From contig NZ_CP123923.1 in assembly GCF_030450125.1 (NCBI RefSeq), positions 5,022,001 to 5,086,000 of the forward strand: a stretch of DNA of 64,000 nucleotides, written 5' to 3'. The notes below the pieces were generated by a model, which saw only the letters and a program-made list of their open reading frames with translations, searched no databases and was not told the origin of the DNA. Below are positions 22,955 to 32,290 of the stretch, piece by piece; the stretch's first letter is position 1; every line of letters begins with the position of its first letter. Both the position numbers and the translations under genes were made by a program. Source of the stretch: Streptomyces sp. WP-1. GTDB lineage: Bacteria; Actinomycetota; Actinomycetes; Streptomycetales; Streptomycetaceae.

Positions 22955-24354
22955 GGTGGGCCCTGGTCAAGGTCTGCCTCGCGGTCACCACCATGGTCGT
23001 CGTCGCCTTCGCGGTGCCGCTCGGGCTGGTGGTCCGGGAGATGGCCCGCGACCGCGCCTTCGCGGGCGCCGAGCGGGAGGCCGCCGCCGTGGCGCCCGCG
23101 CTGTCCATCACCACCGACCGGGACGAACTGGAGCGGGTGGTGGCCGCCGCCGGCGCCGACTCCGGGATGGCCGTCCACCTGCCCGCCGAGGGCGCCCGCG
23201 GCGCACTCGACATCGGCGCCTCCCGCGCCACCGGCCACGACATCCAGGCGGTACGACGGCTCGGCCGGGCCTCCACCGCCACCGTCACCGGCGGCTTCGC
23301 CCTGCTGCAACCGGTGGCGCTCGGCTCCGGGGCGATCGCGGTGGTCGAGGTGTACGTCCCGGAGGCCGATGTGACCAACGGCGTCGGCACGGCGTGGGCG
23401 GTGCTGGCCGGTGTCGGCCTCGCGCTGATCGTCGGCTCGGTCGCCGTCGCCGACCGGCTCGGGGTGCGCATGGTGCGGCCCGCGCGCCGGCTGGTCGAGG
23501 GCGCGCGGGAGTTGGGCGAGGGAGAGCTGGGCGCCCGGGTGCCGGAGGAGGGCCCGACCGAACTGCGGCTCGCGGCGGTCGCGTTCAACTCCATGGCCGA
23601 CCAGGTGGTCCGGCTCCTCGCGGGCGAGCGTGAGCTGGCCGCCGACCTCTCCCACCGGCTGCGCACCCCGCTCACCGTCCTGCGGCTGAACGCGGCCTCG
23701 CTGGGCGCCGGACCGGCCGCCGAGCAGACCCGCGCGGCCGTCGCCCAGCTGGAGCGCGAGGTGGACACCATCATCCGCACCGCCCGGGAGGCCAAGCCGC
23801 AGACGGCCGCGCCCGGCGTCGGCGCCGGGTGCGACGCGGCCGAAGTGGTGTGCGAGCGCATGGAGTTCTGGTCCGCGCTCGCCGAGGACGAGGGCCGCAC
23901 CTGGCGGGTGGCCGGGCTGGACCGCCCGGCGTGGATACCCGTGGCCCGCGCCGACCTGGCCGCCGCCCTCGACGCCCTGCTCGGCAATGTCTTCCGGCAC
24001 ACCCCGGAGGGCACCGCCTTCGCGGTGGACGTGCACCAGGGCGACGACGCGGTGATCGTGCTGGTCTCCGACGCGGGCCCCGGCATACCCGATCCCGAGG
24101 CGGCACTGGCCCGGGGCCGGGGCTCGGGGGCCGCGGGCTCGACCGGGCTCGGCCTCGACATCGTGCGCCGGCTCGCCGAGTCCACCGGCGGCGACGTCCG
24201 GATCGGCGCCTCGGTGCTGGGCGGCAGCGAGATACGCATCCGCTTCCAGCGGGACGCGCGCGGGCCGCGGCGGCGGGGACACCGGGGTGCCGTGCGTCGG
24301 CGCGGGGCGCGGCGGCTGGTCCCGATCTTTAACCGGCCCCGATCCCTTCCTTAA
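22951..24354 (+). CDS. Membrane sensor histidine kinase
   Basis: A 467-aa partner of the response regulator; ATG 22951 overlaps the upstream TGA by four bases. Helix one is residues 8-29 and helix two about 146-168, enclosing a roughly 115-residue extracytoplasmic sensor. A HAMP domain follows (VRPARRLVEGARELGEGELGARV). The H-box is ELAADLSHRLRTPLTVLRLNAASL with His235. Catalytic elements are N in ALLGNVFRHTPEGT, the G1 box DAGPGIPD and G2 SGAAGSTGLGLDIVRRLAEST. The C-terminal 30 residues are Arg/Gly-rich. The stop is a TAA within an inverted repeat. The signal is unknown; the next gene is a secreted chitinase. Confidence 0.93.
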   Translation: MRWALVKVCLAVTTMVVVAFAVPLGLVVREMARDRAFAGAEREAAAVAPALSITTDRDELERVVAAAGADSGMAVHLPAEGARGALDIGASRATGHDIQAVRRLGRASTATVTGGFALLQPVALGSGAIAVVEVYVPEADVTNGVGTAWAVLAGVGLALIVGSVAVADRLGVRMVRPARRLVEGARELGEGELGARVPEEGPTELRLAAVAFNSMADQVVRLLAGERELAADLSHRLRTPLTVLRLNAASLGAGPAAEQTRAAVAQLEREVDTIIRTAREAKPQTAAPGVGAGCDAAEVVCERMEFWSALAEDEGRTWRVAGLDRPAWIPVARADLAAALDALLGNVFRHTPEGTAFAVDVHQGDDAVIVLVSDAGPGIPDPEAALARGRGSGAAGSTGLGLDIVRRLAESTGGDVRIGASVLGGSEIRIRFQRDARGPRRRGHRGAVRRRGARRLVPIFNRPRSLP

Positions 24355-24367
24355 GCGAACCCTAAGG
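24349..24367. promoter_or_regulatory. CCTTA-N9-TAAGG inverted repeat, possible response-regulator site
   Basis: The sequence CCTTAAGCGAACCCTAAGG spans the kinase stop codon. TTAAG and CTAAG half sites are 11 bases apart, the spacing of OmpR-type direct repeats. It is about 93 bases before the chitinase start, which makes control of the chitinase by the adjacent two-component system a testable idea. Confidence 0.4.
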
Positions 24368-24459
24368 ACCGCGACGGCCGTCCGCATCAAGCGGTTTGCC
24401 CGGTTCCGGCTCGCTAGCGTGCTGCCGCACCACACCCCCCGTGACGAACGAAGGCAGGC

Positions 24460-25908
24460 ATGCCCATGAGCACCCACCGGCGCAGGATCAGTGGCAGGAA
24501 CAAGGCGATAGGCGGCATCGTCGCCGCGGCCGTGGTCGGCGGCGGCGCGCTCCTGTTCACGGGCACGGCGAACGCGGCGGGGGTGAACGCCGCGTACACC
24601 AGGACCAGCGACTGGTCCACCGGCTACACCGGCCAGTACGTCGTCACCAACAACAGCACCCAGCAGGAGAGGACCTGGACCCTGGAGTTCGACCTGCCGG
24701 CCGGGGCGAAGCTGTCCTCGCTGTGGAACGGCGAGTCGAGCGTCAGCGGCAGCCATGTCACGGTCCGCCCCGCGAGCTGGGACACCGCGGGGCTCGCCCC
24801 CGGCAAGTCGGTGACCGTCGGTTTCGTGGTCGAGGGCGGCGGCGCCCCGACGGGCTGTCGTATCGACAACAGCTCCTGCTCCACCGACGACGGACCGGCG
24901 CCCGAGCCGAGCGGACGCCCCACCGGGACCGGGACCCCCACCCCGACCCCCACGCCCACCAGGACGGCCACCCCGCCCCCCACGCCGACCACGAGCACCG
25001 GCTCCGGCACCGCCGCGTCCGCCGGGTTCGCGCCCTACGTGGACACCTCCCTCTACCCGGCCTTCGACCTGCTCGGCGCCGCCGACGCCACCGGGGTGAA
25101 GAACTACAACCTGGCCTTCATCACCGACGGCGGCGGCTGCACCCCCAAGTGGGGCGGTGTCACCGATGTGACCAGCGACGCCGTGGCCGCGCAGATCGGC
25201 GCCCTGCGCGCCAAGGGCGGGGACGTCCGGGTCTCCTTCGGCGGCGCCTCCGGCTCCGAGCTGGCCACCACCTGCTCCTCCGCCGACGCGCTCGCGGCGG
25301 CGTACGGCAAGGCGATCGACGCGTTCAAGCTGACCAAGGTCGACTTCGACGTGGAGGGCGGCGCGCTGCCGAACACGGCCGCCAACACCCGCCGCGCCCA
25401 GGCCATCGCCAAGCTCCAGGCCCAGCACCCCGGCCTGGACGTCTCCTTCACCCTCCCGGTGATGCCCGAGGGCCTCACCCAGGACGGCGTCGACCTGCTG
25501 TCCAACGCCAAGGCCAACGGCGTGAGGACCGGCATGGTCAACATCATGGCGATGGACTACGGCTCCTCGTACAACGGCGACATGGGCGGCTACGCCGAGC
25601 AGGCAGCGACCGCCACCCAGGCCCAGGTCAAGAGCGTGCTCGGGCTCTCCGACGCGGCCGCCTGGAAGACCGTCGCCGTCACCCCGATGATCGGGGTCAA
25701 CGACGTCTCCGCCGAGACCTTCACGGTCTCCGACGCCACCCAGCTGGCGGGCTTCGCCGCGGCCAAGGGCCTGGGCGGCCTGTCCATGTGGTCCGCCGCC
25801 CGCGACCAGCAGTGCCCCGGCGGCCCCAAGCCCTCCGCCGACCCGACGTGCAGCTCCGTCGCCCAGGACAAGTGGGCGTTCTCGAAGGCGTTCGCCGCCT
25901 TCAAGTGA
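24460..25908 (+). CDS. Secreted chitinase, CBM2 - Pro/Thr linker - GH18
   Basis: A 482-aa precursor; AAGG lies just ahead of ATG 24460, and ATG 24466 is an alternative. A signal peptide of about 39 residues ends at TANA. A CBM2 domain (about 40-145) has conserved Trp residues in SDWSTGY, TWTLEFDLP and LSSLWNGE, and Cys residues in GCRIDNSSC. A Pro/Thr-rich linker follows. The GH18 barrel starts near residue 186 (FAPYVDTSLYP) and carries the GH18 active-site motif as KVDFDVEG, where the final Glu is the acid. Other marks are VRVSFGGASG and MVNIMAMDYG. CBM2 can bind cellulose or chitin. There is no dre site upstream, unlike the LPMO and hexosaminidase genes. Confidence 0.95.
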   Translation: MPMSTHRRRISGRNKAIGGIVAAAVVGGGALLFTGTANAAGVNAAYTRTSDWSTGYTGQYVVTNNSTQQERTWTLEFDLPAGAKLSSLWNGESSVSGSHVTVRPASWDTAGLAPGKSVTVGFVVEGGGAPTGCRIDNSSCSTDDGPAPEPSGRPTGTGTPTPTPTPTRTATPPPTPTTSTGSGTAASAGFAPYVDTSLYPAFDLLGAADATGVKNYNLAFITDGGGCTPKWGGVTDVTSDAVAAQIGALRAKGGDVRVSFGGASGSELATTCSSADALAAAYGKAIDAFKLTKVDFDVEGGALPNTAANTRRAQAIAKLQAQHPGLDVSFTLPVMPEGLTQDGVDLLSNAKANGVRTGMVNIMAMDYGSSYNGDMGGYAEQAATATQAQVKSVLGLSDAAAWKTVAVTPMIGVNDVSAETFTVSDATQLAGFAAAKGLGGLSMWSAARDQQCPGGPKPSADPTCSSVAQDKWAFSKAFAAFK

Positions 25909-25970
25909 GGCGCGGACACGGGTGAGGGGCGCGGCGGCAGGATGCCGCGCCCCTCGCGCACGCGCTCAGC

Positions 25971-27398
25971 TCACGCCGCGTCGACCGGCGGCAGCTCACC
26001 CGTCCGCGCCGCCTTGCCGTACCAGTGGGCGCTCGACTTCGGGATGCGCTCCAGGGTCGTGTAGTCGACGTACACCGCGCCGAACCGCTTGCTGTAGCCG
26101 TACGCCCACTCGAAGTTGTCCATCAGGGACCACAGGTAGTAGCCGCGCACATCGGCCCCGTCCGCGATGGCGCGCTCGACCTCGGCGAGGTGGGCGCGCA
26201 GATAGGCGATGCGCTCGGGGTCGTGCACCCGGCCGTCGGCGTCCGGCTTGTCGTCGTAGGCCGCGCCGTTCTCCGTGATGTACAGACGCAGCCCCGGGGC
26301 CTCGCGGGAGTAGCGCATGATCAGCTCGTGCAGGCCGCTCGGGTCGATGGTCCAGCCCATCTCGGTGCGCTCGCCCGGCGTCTGGTGGAACAGCACGTCG
26401 TCGGCGCCCGGCCAGGGGGAGTGCTCGCTGGCGCCGTGGCCGTCCGCGCGCGGGCCCGCGACCGAGCCGGGGGCGGCCGAGACCAGCGCCGGGGTGTAGT
26501 AGTTCAGGCCCAGCGCGTCCAGCGGGGCCTTGGCCGTGGCCAGGTCGCCGTCCCGCACGAAGGACCAGTCGGTGACCGAGGCGGTGTCCGCCGGCAGGGT
26601 GGCGGGGTACGCCCCGTGCAGCATCGGACCGTGGAAGACGCCGTTGGCCAGGTCGTCGATGCGCCGCACCGCCGCGAGGTCGGCGGGGTCCTGCGAGAGC
26701 GGCCGTACCACCGAGGAGTTGAGGCTGACCGCGATCTGGTTGCGGGCCGGCATCACCGAGCGCAGCGCCGAGACGGCGAGGCCGTGGCCGAGGTTGAGGT
26801 GGTGCGCGGCGCGCAGCGAGGCCGCCGGGTCGGTGCGGCCGGGGGCGTGCACCCCGGAGCCGTAGCCCAGGAAGGCGCTGCACCAGGGCTCGTTGAGGGT
26901 GATCCAGTGCTCCACCCGGTCGCCCAGGGCGTCCCCGACGAGCTGGGCGTACTCCGCGAACCGCAGCGCGGTCTCCCGCTCCGGCCAGCCGCCCGCGTCC
27001 TCCAGCTCCTGCGGCAGGTCCCAGTGGTAGAGGGTGACGGCGGGCTGGATGCCGTGTTCCAGCAGGTCGTCCACGAGCCGGCGGTAGAAGTCCAGGCCCA
27101 CCTGGACCGCGGGGCCCCGGCCGGTCGGCTGCACCCGGGACCAGGAGACGGAGAACCGGTAGGCGTTCAGGCCGAGGTCGGCCATGAGCGCGACGTCCTC
27201 GCGGTAGCGGTGGTAGTGGTCGACGGCGATGTCACCGTGGTCGCCGCCCGCCGTCCTGCCCGGGGTATGGCTGAACGTGTCCCAGATCGAGGGGGTGCGG
27301 CCGCCCTCCCGCACCGCGCCCTCGATCTGGTACGCCGAGGTCGCACAGCCCCAGAGGAAGTCGGTCGGGAAGGTGACGGGGGTGAGGGGTTCAGGCAT
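25971..27398 (-). CDS. bglC: GH1 beta-glucosidase
   Basis: A 475-aa cytosolic retaining beta-glucosidase; ATG 27398 is the only good start and is overlapped by a CebR operator on its upstream side. GH1 marks are [15 protein letters not shown] near the N-terminus, the acid/base Glu in [32 protein letters not shown], the nucleophile Glu in [12 protein letters not shown], and [20 protein letters not shown]. The lack of a signal peptide matches a role in cutting imported cellobiose and cellotriose to glucose. It is the last gene after cebEFG, 166 bases downstream of cebG, so it may have its own promoter. The assignment as bglC rests on family and synteny. Confidence 0.93.
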   Translation of the reverse strand: MPEPLTPVTFPTDFLWGCATSAYQIEGAVREGGRTPSIWDTFSHTPGRTAGGDHGDIAVDHYHRYREDVALMADLGLNAYRFSVSWSRVQPTGRGPAVQVGLDFYRRLVDDLLEHGIQPAVTLYHWDLPQELEDAGGWPERETALRFAEYAQLVGDALGDRVEHWITLNEPWCSAFLGYGSGVHAPGRTDPAASLRAAHHLNLGHGLAVSALRSVMPARNQIAVSLNSSVVRPLSQDPADLAAVRRIDDLANGVFHGPMLHGAYPATLPADTASVTDWSFVRDGDLATAKAPLDALGLNYYTPALVSAAPGSVAGPRADGHGASEHSPWPGADDVLFHQTPGERTEMGWTIDPSGLHELIMRYSREAPGLRLYITENGAAYDDKPDADGRVHDPERIAYLRAHLAEVERAIADGADVRGYYLWSLMDNFEWAYGYSKRFGAVYVDYTTLERIPKSSAHWYGKAARTGELPPVDAA

Positions 27399-27411
27399 GG
27401 AAGCGCTCCCA
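27398..27411. promoter_or_regulatory. CebR-type operator at the bglC start
   Basis: TGGAAGCGCTCCCA matches the CebR palindrome TGGGAGCGCTCCCA at 13 of 14 bases. Its first base is the A of the bglC ATG on the minus strand, so bound repressor would sit directly on the initiation region. Confidence 0.8.
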
Positions 27412-27564
27412 GATGAGTTGGAGGGACCGGAGACGGGGTGCGGGCCGTGCGGGGCGGGCCCCGGGGCCGGCGGGGCGGGGCCCGGCGCGGCCCGGCGGCG
27501 CGGGCGGACGAGGGGGCCGGGCGGCGACGGCCCGGCCCCGTGCGGGGTGAGCGGCCTGCCGGGG

Positions 27565-28458
27565 TCAACCCTTGATCGCGCCCTGCATGATGCCGCCCAC
27601 GATCTGCTTGCCGAACAGCAGGAAGGCGATCAGCAGCGGCAGGGTGCCCAGCAGCGCGCCCGCCATGATCACCGACTGGTCCGGGACATAGCCGGTGCCC
27701 AGCGAGTTCAGGGCCACCTGCACGGTCGGGTTCTGCTGGTTCAGGGCGATGATCGGCCACAGGAAGTCGTTCCAGGCGAACACGAAGGTCAGCAGGCCGA
27801 GCACCGCCATCGCGGGCCGCGCGGCCGGGAAGACCACGTGCCAGACGACGCGCAGACTGCTCGCCCCGTCCACCCGGGCCGCCTCCACCAGCTCCGAGGG
27901 CAGCGCCTGCACCAGGTACTGCCGCATGAAGAAGGTGCCGAAGGCGGTCACCAGGCTCGGCAGGATCACCGTCTGGAGCTGGTTCGACCAGCCGAGGTCC
28001 GCCATCCACAGATACAGCGGTACGACGGCCAGCTGCGGCGGGATCATCATGGTGCCGACGGTCAGCAGCAACAGCAGCCCGGAGAAGCGGAACCGGAGCT
28101 TGGCGAAGGCGAAGCCCGCGAGCGTCGCGAACAGCACGGTGCTGACCGTGATGGTGCCCGCCACCAGCACCGAGTTGAGCATCGCGGTGCCGAGCCCGGC
28201 CTGGTCCCAGGCCGCCTGGAGGTTGCTGAACAGATTGCCGCCGAACCACAGCGGCGGCGGGGTCTGCGCGAGCCGCCGGTCGGTGCGGGAGGCCGCGACC
28301 GCCGTCCACACCAGCGGGGCGAGCGAGACGAGCGCGAACACGGTCAGCACGACGTACGTCACCGGGCCCGCGTGCGACTGCTTGCCCGCGCCCATCACCC
28401 GGCGCCGGGCGCGCGTGGTCCGCGCCTTCGGCGGCAGCGTCAGTTCACTGGTGGTCAT
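27565..28458 (-). CDS. cebG: Cellobiose/cellotriose ABC transporter permease
   Basis: A 297-aa inner membrane protein of the MalG type; its ATG overlaps the cebF stop by four bases (ATGA). Six transmembrane segments are visible, beginning with [24 protein letters not shown]. The EAA loop that contacts the ATPase is [34 protein letters not shown]. The end [21 protein letters not shown] is typical of the family. No ATPase gene is in the operon; in Streptomyces MsiK serves this role from elsewhere in the genome. Cellobiose import is inferred from the neighbouring bglC and CebR sites. Confidence 0.92.
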   Translation of the reverse strand: MTTSELTLPPKARTTRARRRVMGAGKQSHAGPVTYVVLTVFALVSLAPLVWTAVAASRTDRRLAQTPPPLWFGGNLFSNLQAAWDQAGLGTAMLNSVLVAGTITVSTVLFATLAGFAFAKLRFRFSGLLLLLTVGTMMIPPQLAVVPLYLWMADLGWSNQLQTVILPSLVTAFGTFFMRQYLVQALPSELVEAARVDGASSLRVVWHVVFPAARPAMAVLGLLTFVFAWNDFLWPIIALNQQNPTVQVALNSLGTGYVPDQSVIMAGALLGTLPLLIAFLLFGKQIVGGIMQGAIKG

Positions 28459-29477
28459 TGGGATTTCCTCAGCCGTCGGGTGAGCAGCAGATTGACCGCG
28501 GCGATGATCAGCAGGATCAGGAACATCGACCAGGCGATCGTGGACGCCTTGCCGAGGTTGCCGACGATCCAGCCCTGGTCGTACATGTACAGACCGAGCG
28601 TCTGGTACTGGTGCTCGGAGCCGCCCTTGGACCCGCTGACCCCGCCGAACAGCAGCGGCTCACCGAAGAGCTGGGTGGCGCCGATGGTGGAGACCACGAC
28701 CGTGAACAGGATCGTCGGGCGCAGCTGCGGGACGGTGACATGGCGGAACTGCTGCCAGCGGTTGGCGCCGTCGATGGCCGCCGACTCGTACAGGTCGGCG
28801 GGTATGGCCTGCATGGCGGCGAGATAGATCAGCGCGTTGTAACCGGTCCACCGCCAGATGACGATGGACGACACCGCGAACTGCGAACCCCAGTCGGACT
28901 CACGCCAGTTGACCGGCCCCGCCCCGGCGAAGTGCAGCAGCCAGTTGACCATGCCGCCGTCCCACGAGTACAGCAGCGTGAACACCAGGGTCGCCGCGGC
29001 CACCGAGGTGGCGTACGGGGTCAGCATCACCACGCGCCACACGGTCGAGCCGCGCAGCCGGTAGTTCAGCAGATGGGCGAGCCCGAGCGCGGCCAGCAGC
29101 TGCGGCACCGTGGAGATCACCCCGATGGTGAAGGTGTTCTTCAGGGCGTTCCAGAAGAAGTCCGAGGACAACAGGTTCCGGTAGTTGTCGAGGCCGGTCC
29201 AGGTCTGGTGGTCCAGCGAGGAAAGCTGCACATTGTGCAGTGAGTACCAGACCGTGTAGAGCAGCGGGACCAGGGTGAAGGCCCCGAACAGGATGAAGAA
29301 GGGGGCGACGAACGCGTATGGCGACCCCTTCATGTCCCAGCGGTAGAGCCGGCTGCGCCAGGAGTCGGCCGCCGGCCCGCCCGGGCCGTGAGCGCCCCGG
29401 GCCGCGCCCGGCGGGGTGCCGGGCGCGGCCTCGGCGCTCGACGCGGAGTGCGCGAGAGCCTCGTGGGAGCTGGTCAC
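28455..29477 (-). CDS. cebF: Cellobiose/cellotriose ABC transporter permease
   Basis: A 340-aa MalF-type permease. GTG 29477 overlaps the cebE TGA by four bases; the frame is open upstream but inside cebE. A Ser/Pro/Gly-rich cytoplasmic N-terminus of about 45 residues precedes six membrane spans (from PYAFVAPFFILFGAFTLVPLLYTVWYSL). The EAA loop is AIPADLYESAAIDGANRWQQFRHVTVPQLRPTILFTVVV. Coupled on both sides to cebE and cebG. Confidence 0.92.
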   Translation of the reverse strand: MTSSHEALAHSASSAEAAPGTPPGAARGAHGPGGPAADSWRSRLYRWDMKGSPYAFVAPFFILFGAFTLVPLLYTVWYSLHNVQLSSLDHQTWTGLDNYRNLLSSDFFWNALKNTFTIGVISTVPQLLAALGLAHLLNYRLRGSTVWRVVMLTPYATSVAAATLVFTLLYSWDGGMVNWLLHFAGAGPVNWRESDWGSQFAVSSIVIWRWTGYNALIYLAAMQAIPADLYESAAIDGANRWQQFRHVTVPQLRPTILFTVVVSTIGATQLFGEPLLFGGVSGSKGGSEHQYQTLGLYMYDQGWIVGNLGKASTIAWSMFLILLIIAAVNLLLTRRLRKSQ

Positions 29478-30799
29478 TGGCCGAGCACGTCCTTGATCTC
29501 CTTGGACGCGGCGTCCCAGCCCTGAGCCGGCGTCTTGCCCTTCTGCTCGACCTGGAGGATGCCGACGTCCGTGATGGCGGTGGTCATCGGCTGGTCCTTG
29601 ATGCCGAAGACCTGCGTCGGGATCGTCTTCGCCGAGTCGGAGAAGATCTGGGTGAGCGGCGCGTTGGAGAAGTAGGCGGTGGTGTCCGCGGCCGGCTTCA
29701 GGTTCGGGTAGGCCGACGGCGTCGACGGGAAGCTCGCCTGCTTGGAGAACACCTTCTCCTGCTGGGCGGGCTCGGTCAGCCACTTGGCCAGCGCGATGGC
29801 CTCCTTCTGGTGCTTGCCCGCGTTCGGCACACCGATCCAGGAGCCGCCCCAGTTGGACGCGGTGGGCGCCGCCGCCACGTCCCAGTTGCCCTTGCCGGAG
29901 TCACCGGACTTCTGCTCGATGTAGCCGATCATCCAGGCCGGGCAGGCGACGGTGGCGAAGGAGGCGTTGGCGTAGCCCTGGTCCCAGGTCGGGTCGAACT
30001 GCTTGAGCTTCGCCGACATGTTGCTGGTGGCGACGGTCATCGCCACGTCCCAGGACTTCTTCACGCCCTCCGACCTGTCCCAGATGACGTTGCCGTCCTT
30101 GTCGTAGTAGCGGTCCGTGCCGCCACCGAGGGCCGCGTTGTACACGGAGGCCGCCGAGTCCACGAACTTGGTGCCCTCGGGCGCCTTCTTCATGTACTGC
30201 TTGCCGACGTCGACGTACTTGGCCCAGTCGCCCTTCCACATCTGGGCGAGCTTGTCCCGGTCGGTGGGCAGGCCCGCCTTCTGGAACAGGTCCTTGCGGT
30301 AGCAGATCGCCATCGGGCCGATGTCGGTGCCGAGCCCGATCAGCTTGCCGTCCTTGGTCGTGGCCTGGGCGTTCTTCCAGTCCAGCCACTGGGACTTGTC
30401 GACGTACTTGCTCATGTCGACGAACTTGTCGGCCTGGGTCTGCACGGCCTCGGTGATGTTGCCGATCTCGATGGCCTGAATGTCATCGGTGCCGGAGCCG
30501 GCCTGGAGGCGGGTGAGCACCTTCGGCCAGTAGACGTCGGTGCGGGTGGTGACGTTCTCCTTGATGTTGATGTCCGGGTGCAGCTTCATGTACTCGTCGT
30601 AGAGGCCGGCCTGCTTGTAGCCGAAGACGCCGTAGGTCCCGACGGTCAGCGTGATCTTGCCGTTGCCGTTGCCGCCGCCCGCGTCGTCCGAGGAGCCGTC
30701 CTTGGCGTCCTTGGCGCAGCCGGCCAGCAAACTCGTGGTCAGCGCGGCGACGGCCGCCAGGGCCATCATCCGCCTGGACCGGCGGAAGTTCGTGCGCAT
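29474..30799 (-). CDS. cebE: Cellobiose/cellotriose-binding lipoprotein
   Basis: A 441-aa extracellular solute-binding protein; AGGAGG lies a few bases before ATG 30799. The signal peptide ends in the lipobox LLAGC (about residue 28), so the protein is anchored to the outer face of the membrane. The mature part has the family 1 binding-protein layout: ITLTVGTYGVFGYKQAGLYDEYMKLHPDINIK, a Trp-rich sugar-binding face (WPKVLT, WKNAQATT, WDQGYANAS) and GSWIGVPNAGKHQKEAIALAKWLTEPAQQEKVF near the end. First gene of the cebEFG operon, with a perfect CebR palindrome about 117 bases upstream. Confidence 0.92.
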   Translation of the reverse strand: MRTNFRRSRRMMALAAVAALTTSLLAGCAKDAKDGSSDDAGGGNGNGKITLTVGTYGVFGYKQAGLYDEYMKLHPDINIKENVTTRTDVYWPKVLTRLQAGSGTDDIQAIEIGNITEAVQTQADKFVDMSKYVDKSQWLDWKNAQATTKDGKLIGLGTDIGPMAICYRKDLFQKAGLPTDRDKLAQMWKGDWAKYVDVGKQYMKKAPEGTKFVDSAASVYNAALGGGTDRYYDKDGNVIWDRSEGVKKSWDVAMTVATSNMSAKLKQFDPTWDQGYANASFATVACPAWMIGYIEQKSGDSGKGNWDVAAAPTASNWGGSWIGVPNAGKHQKEAIALAKWLTEPAQQEKVFSKQASFPSTPSAYPNLKPAADTTAYFSNAPLTQIFSDSAKTIPTQVFGIKDQPMTTAITDVGILQVEQKGKTPAQGWDAASKEIKDVLGQ

Positions 30800-31128
30800 T
30801 GCGTCCTCCTGTTGCCTGACGTGCCGACCCCCCGGCCGACTGCATGGAATCGGGCCCGTTCGTCACGCGCTGCGGCTCGGGCGGGGAACGTGCGGGTTGT
30901 GTAGGTGTCAGGTACTGTGGGAGCGCTCCCACAAGTGATGGCTTGAAGGGTCGTCGGTTCGGAGCAGGGTGTCAAGGGAGCTGACACGGGGGTCGAGTTC
31001 AGTTATCGGAGCGTTAACCGGCCCGGACGGGTGGGGCGTTCGGGACGCCGGGGGCATACGGGGCCGGGATGGTCCCGGCCGGGACTGTTAGATTCCAGCC
31101 AACCGGAGGAGCGAGGGAGGCGGAGCGC
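30800..31128. other. Divergent regulatory region, cebE / cebR
   Basis: 329 bases with no gene. It holds the perfect CebR palindrome at 30916-30933 and a GTGTCA-N7-TGACAC inverted repeat at 30969-30987 nearer cebR. I could not place a convincing -10/-35 pair for either gene. Confidence 0.7.
30916..30933. promoter_or_regulatory. CebR operator, perfect palindrome
   Basis: TGTGGGAGCGCTCCCACA is a perfect 18-bp palindrome containing the complete 14-bp CebR box TGGGAGCGCTCCCA. It lies in the cebE-cebR gap and should repress cebEFG when cellobiose and cellotriose are absent. Confidence 0.92.
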
Positions 31129-32184
31129 ATGGCGAGCCATGGAGTGCGGGGCCGGAGCGGGGGCCGGCCCACGCTGGAGGAGGTCGCCGCGCGCGCGGGG
31201 GTCGGCCGGGGCACGGTCTCGCGCGTGATCAACGGCTCGCCCCGGGTCAGCGACGCGACCCGCGCCGCGGTGGAGGCGGCCGTCGCCGAGCTGGGCTACG
31301 TCCCCAATACGGCGGCCCGCGCACTGGCCGCCAACCGCACCGACGCCATCGCGCTGGTCGTCCCCGAGCCGGAGACCCGGTTCTTCGCGGAGCCGTACTT
31401 CTCCGACATGCTGCGCGGGGTCGGCGCCGAACTCGCCGACACCGAGTGGCAGTTGCTGCTGATCTTCGCGGGCAACGACCGGGAGCGGCGGCGCCTCGCC
31501 GAGTACCTGGCCGCCCACCGCGTCGACGGCGTCCTCCTGGTCTCGGTCCACGCCGACGACCCGCTGCCCGAACTGCTGTCCCAGCTCCAGATCCCGGCCG
31601 TGGTCAGCGGCCCGCGCTCGGCCGCGGAGACGCTCACCTCGGTCGACTCGGACAACTACGGCGGCGCCCGCGCGGCCGTGGAGCACCTCCTGGCCCGCGG
31701 CCGCACCCGCGTCGCCCACATCACCGGCCGCCTGGACGTCTACGGCGCCCGCCGCCGCGTCGACGGCTACCGCGACGCGCTGCGCGCCGCGGGCCACGAG
31801 GTGGACGAACTCCTCATCGAATCCGGCGACTTCACCGAGGAGGGCGGCCGCAAGGCGATGTCCGCCCTGCTGTCCCGCCGCCCCGGCCTGGACGCCGTCT
31901 TCGCCGGCTCCGACGTCACGGCCGCCGGCGCCCGCCAGGTCCTGCGCGAGTCCGGGCTGCGCATACCCGACGACGTCGCCCTCGTCGGCTACGACGACTC
32001 CGCCATCGCCCGCCACATGGACCCGCCCCTGACCAGCGTCCGCCAGCCCATCGACAACATGGGCCGCGCCATGATCGACCTCCTGCTGACCGAGATATCC
32101 GACAAACGCCCCCCGGGTCTACGCCGTGGGGAACGGCGGCATGCGGTGCTGCCGACGGAGCTGGTGATACGGGCGTCCTCATAG
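31129..32184 (+). CDS. cebR: LacI-family cellobiose-responsive repressor
   Basis: A 351-aa repressor. ATG 31129 has GGAGG eight bases upstream; two in-frame alternatives upstream lack one. The N-terminal helix-turn-helix is PTLEEVAARAGVGRGTVSRVINGSPRVS, followed by the hinge helix NTAARALAANRTDAIALVVPE. The core is a periplasmic-binding-like sensor with DAVFAGSDVTAAGARQVLRESG and VGYDDSAIARHMDPPLTSVRQP, which dimerises and binds cello-oligosaccharides. It is divergent from cebEFG. CebR is also the regulator of thaxtomin genes in plant-pathogenic streptomycetes, but nothing of that kind is in this window. Confidence 0.93.
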   Translation: MASHGVRGRSGGRPTLEEVAARAGVGRGTVSRVINGSPRVSDATRAAVEAAVAELGYVPNTAARALAANRTDAIALVVPEPETRFFAEPYFSDMLRGVGAELADTEWQLLLIFAGNDRERRRLAEYLAAHRVDGVLLVSVHADDPLPELLSQLQIPAVVSGPRSAAETLTSVDSDNYGGARAAVEHLLARGRTRVAHITGRLDVYGARRRVDGYRDALRAAGHEVDELLIESGDFTEEGGRKAMSALLSRRPGLDAVFAGSDVTAAGARQVLRESGLRIPDDVALVGYDDSAIARHMDPPLTSVRQPIDNMGRAMIDLLLTEISDKRPPGLRRGERRHAVLPTELVIRASS

Positions 32185-32290
32185 ACACCGTAGGAAAACG
32201 GCTCGGGCGGGACCCCTTCGCCGCGACCGGGCGACATGCTCATGGCGGTCCTGCGGGCGCAGTCCGGTCGGTCTGGAGCGGTGGGGCCGT

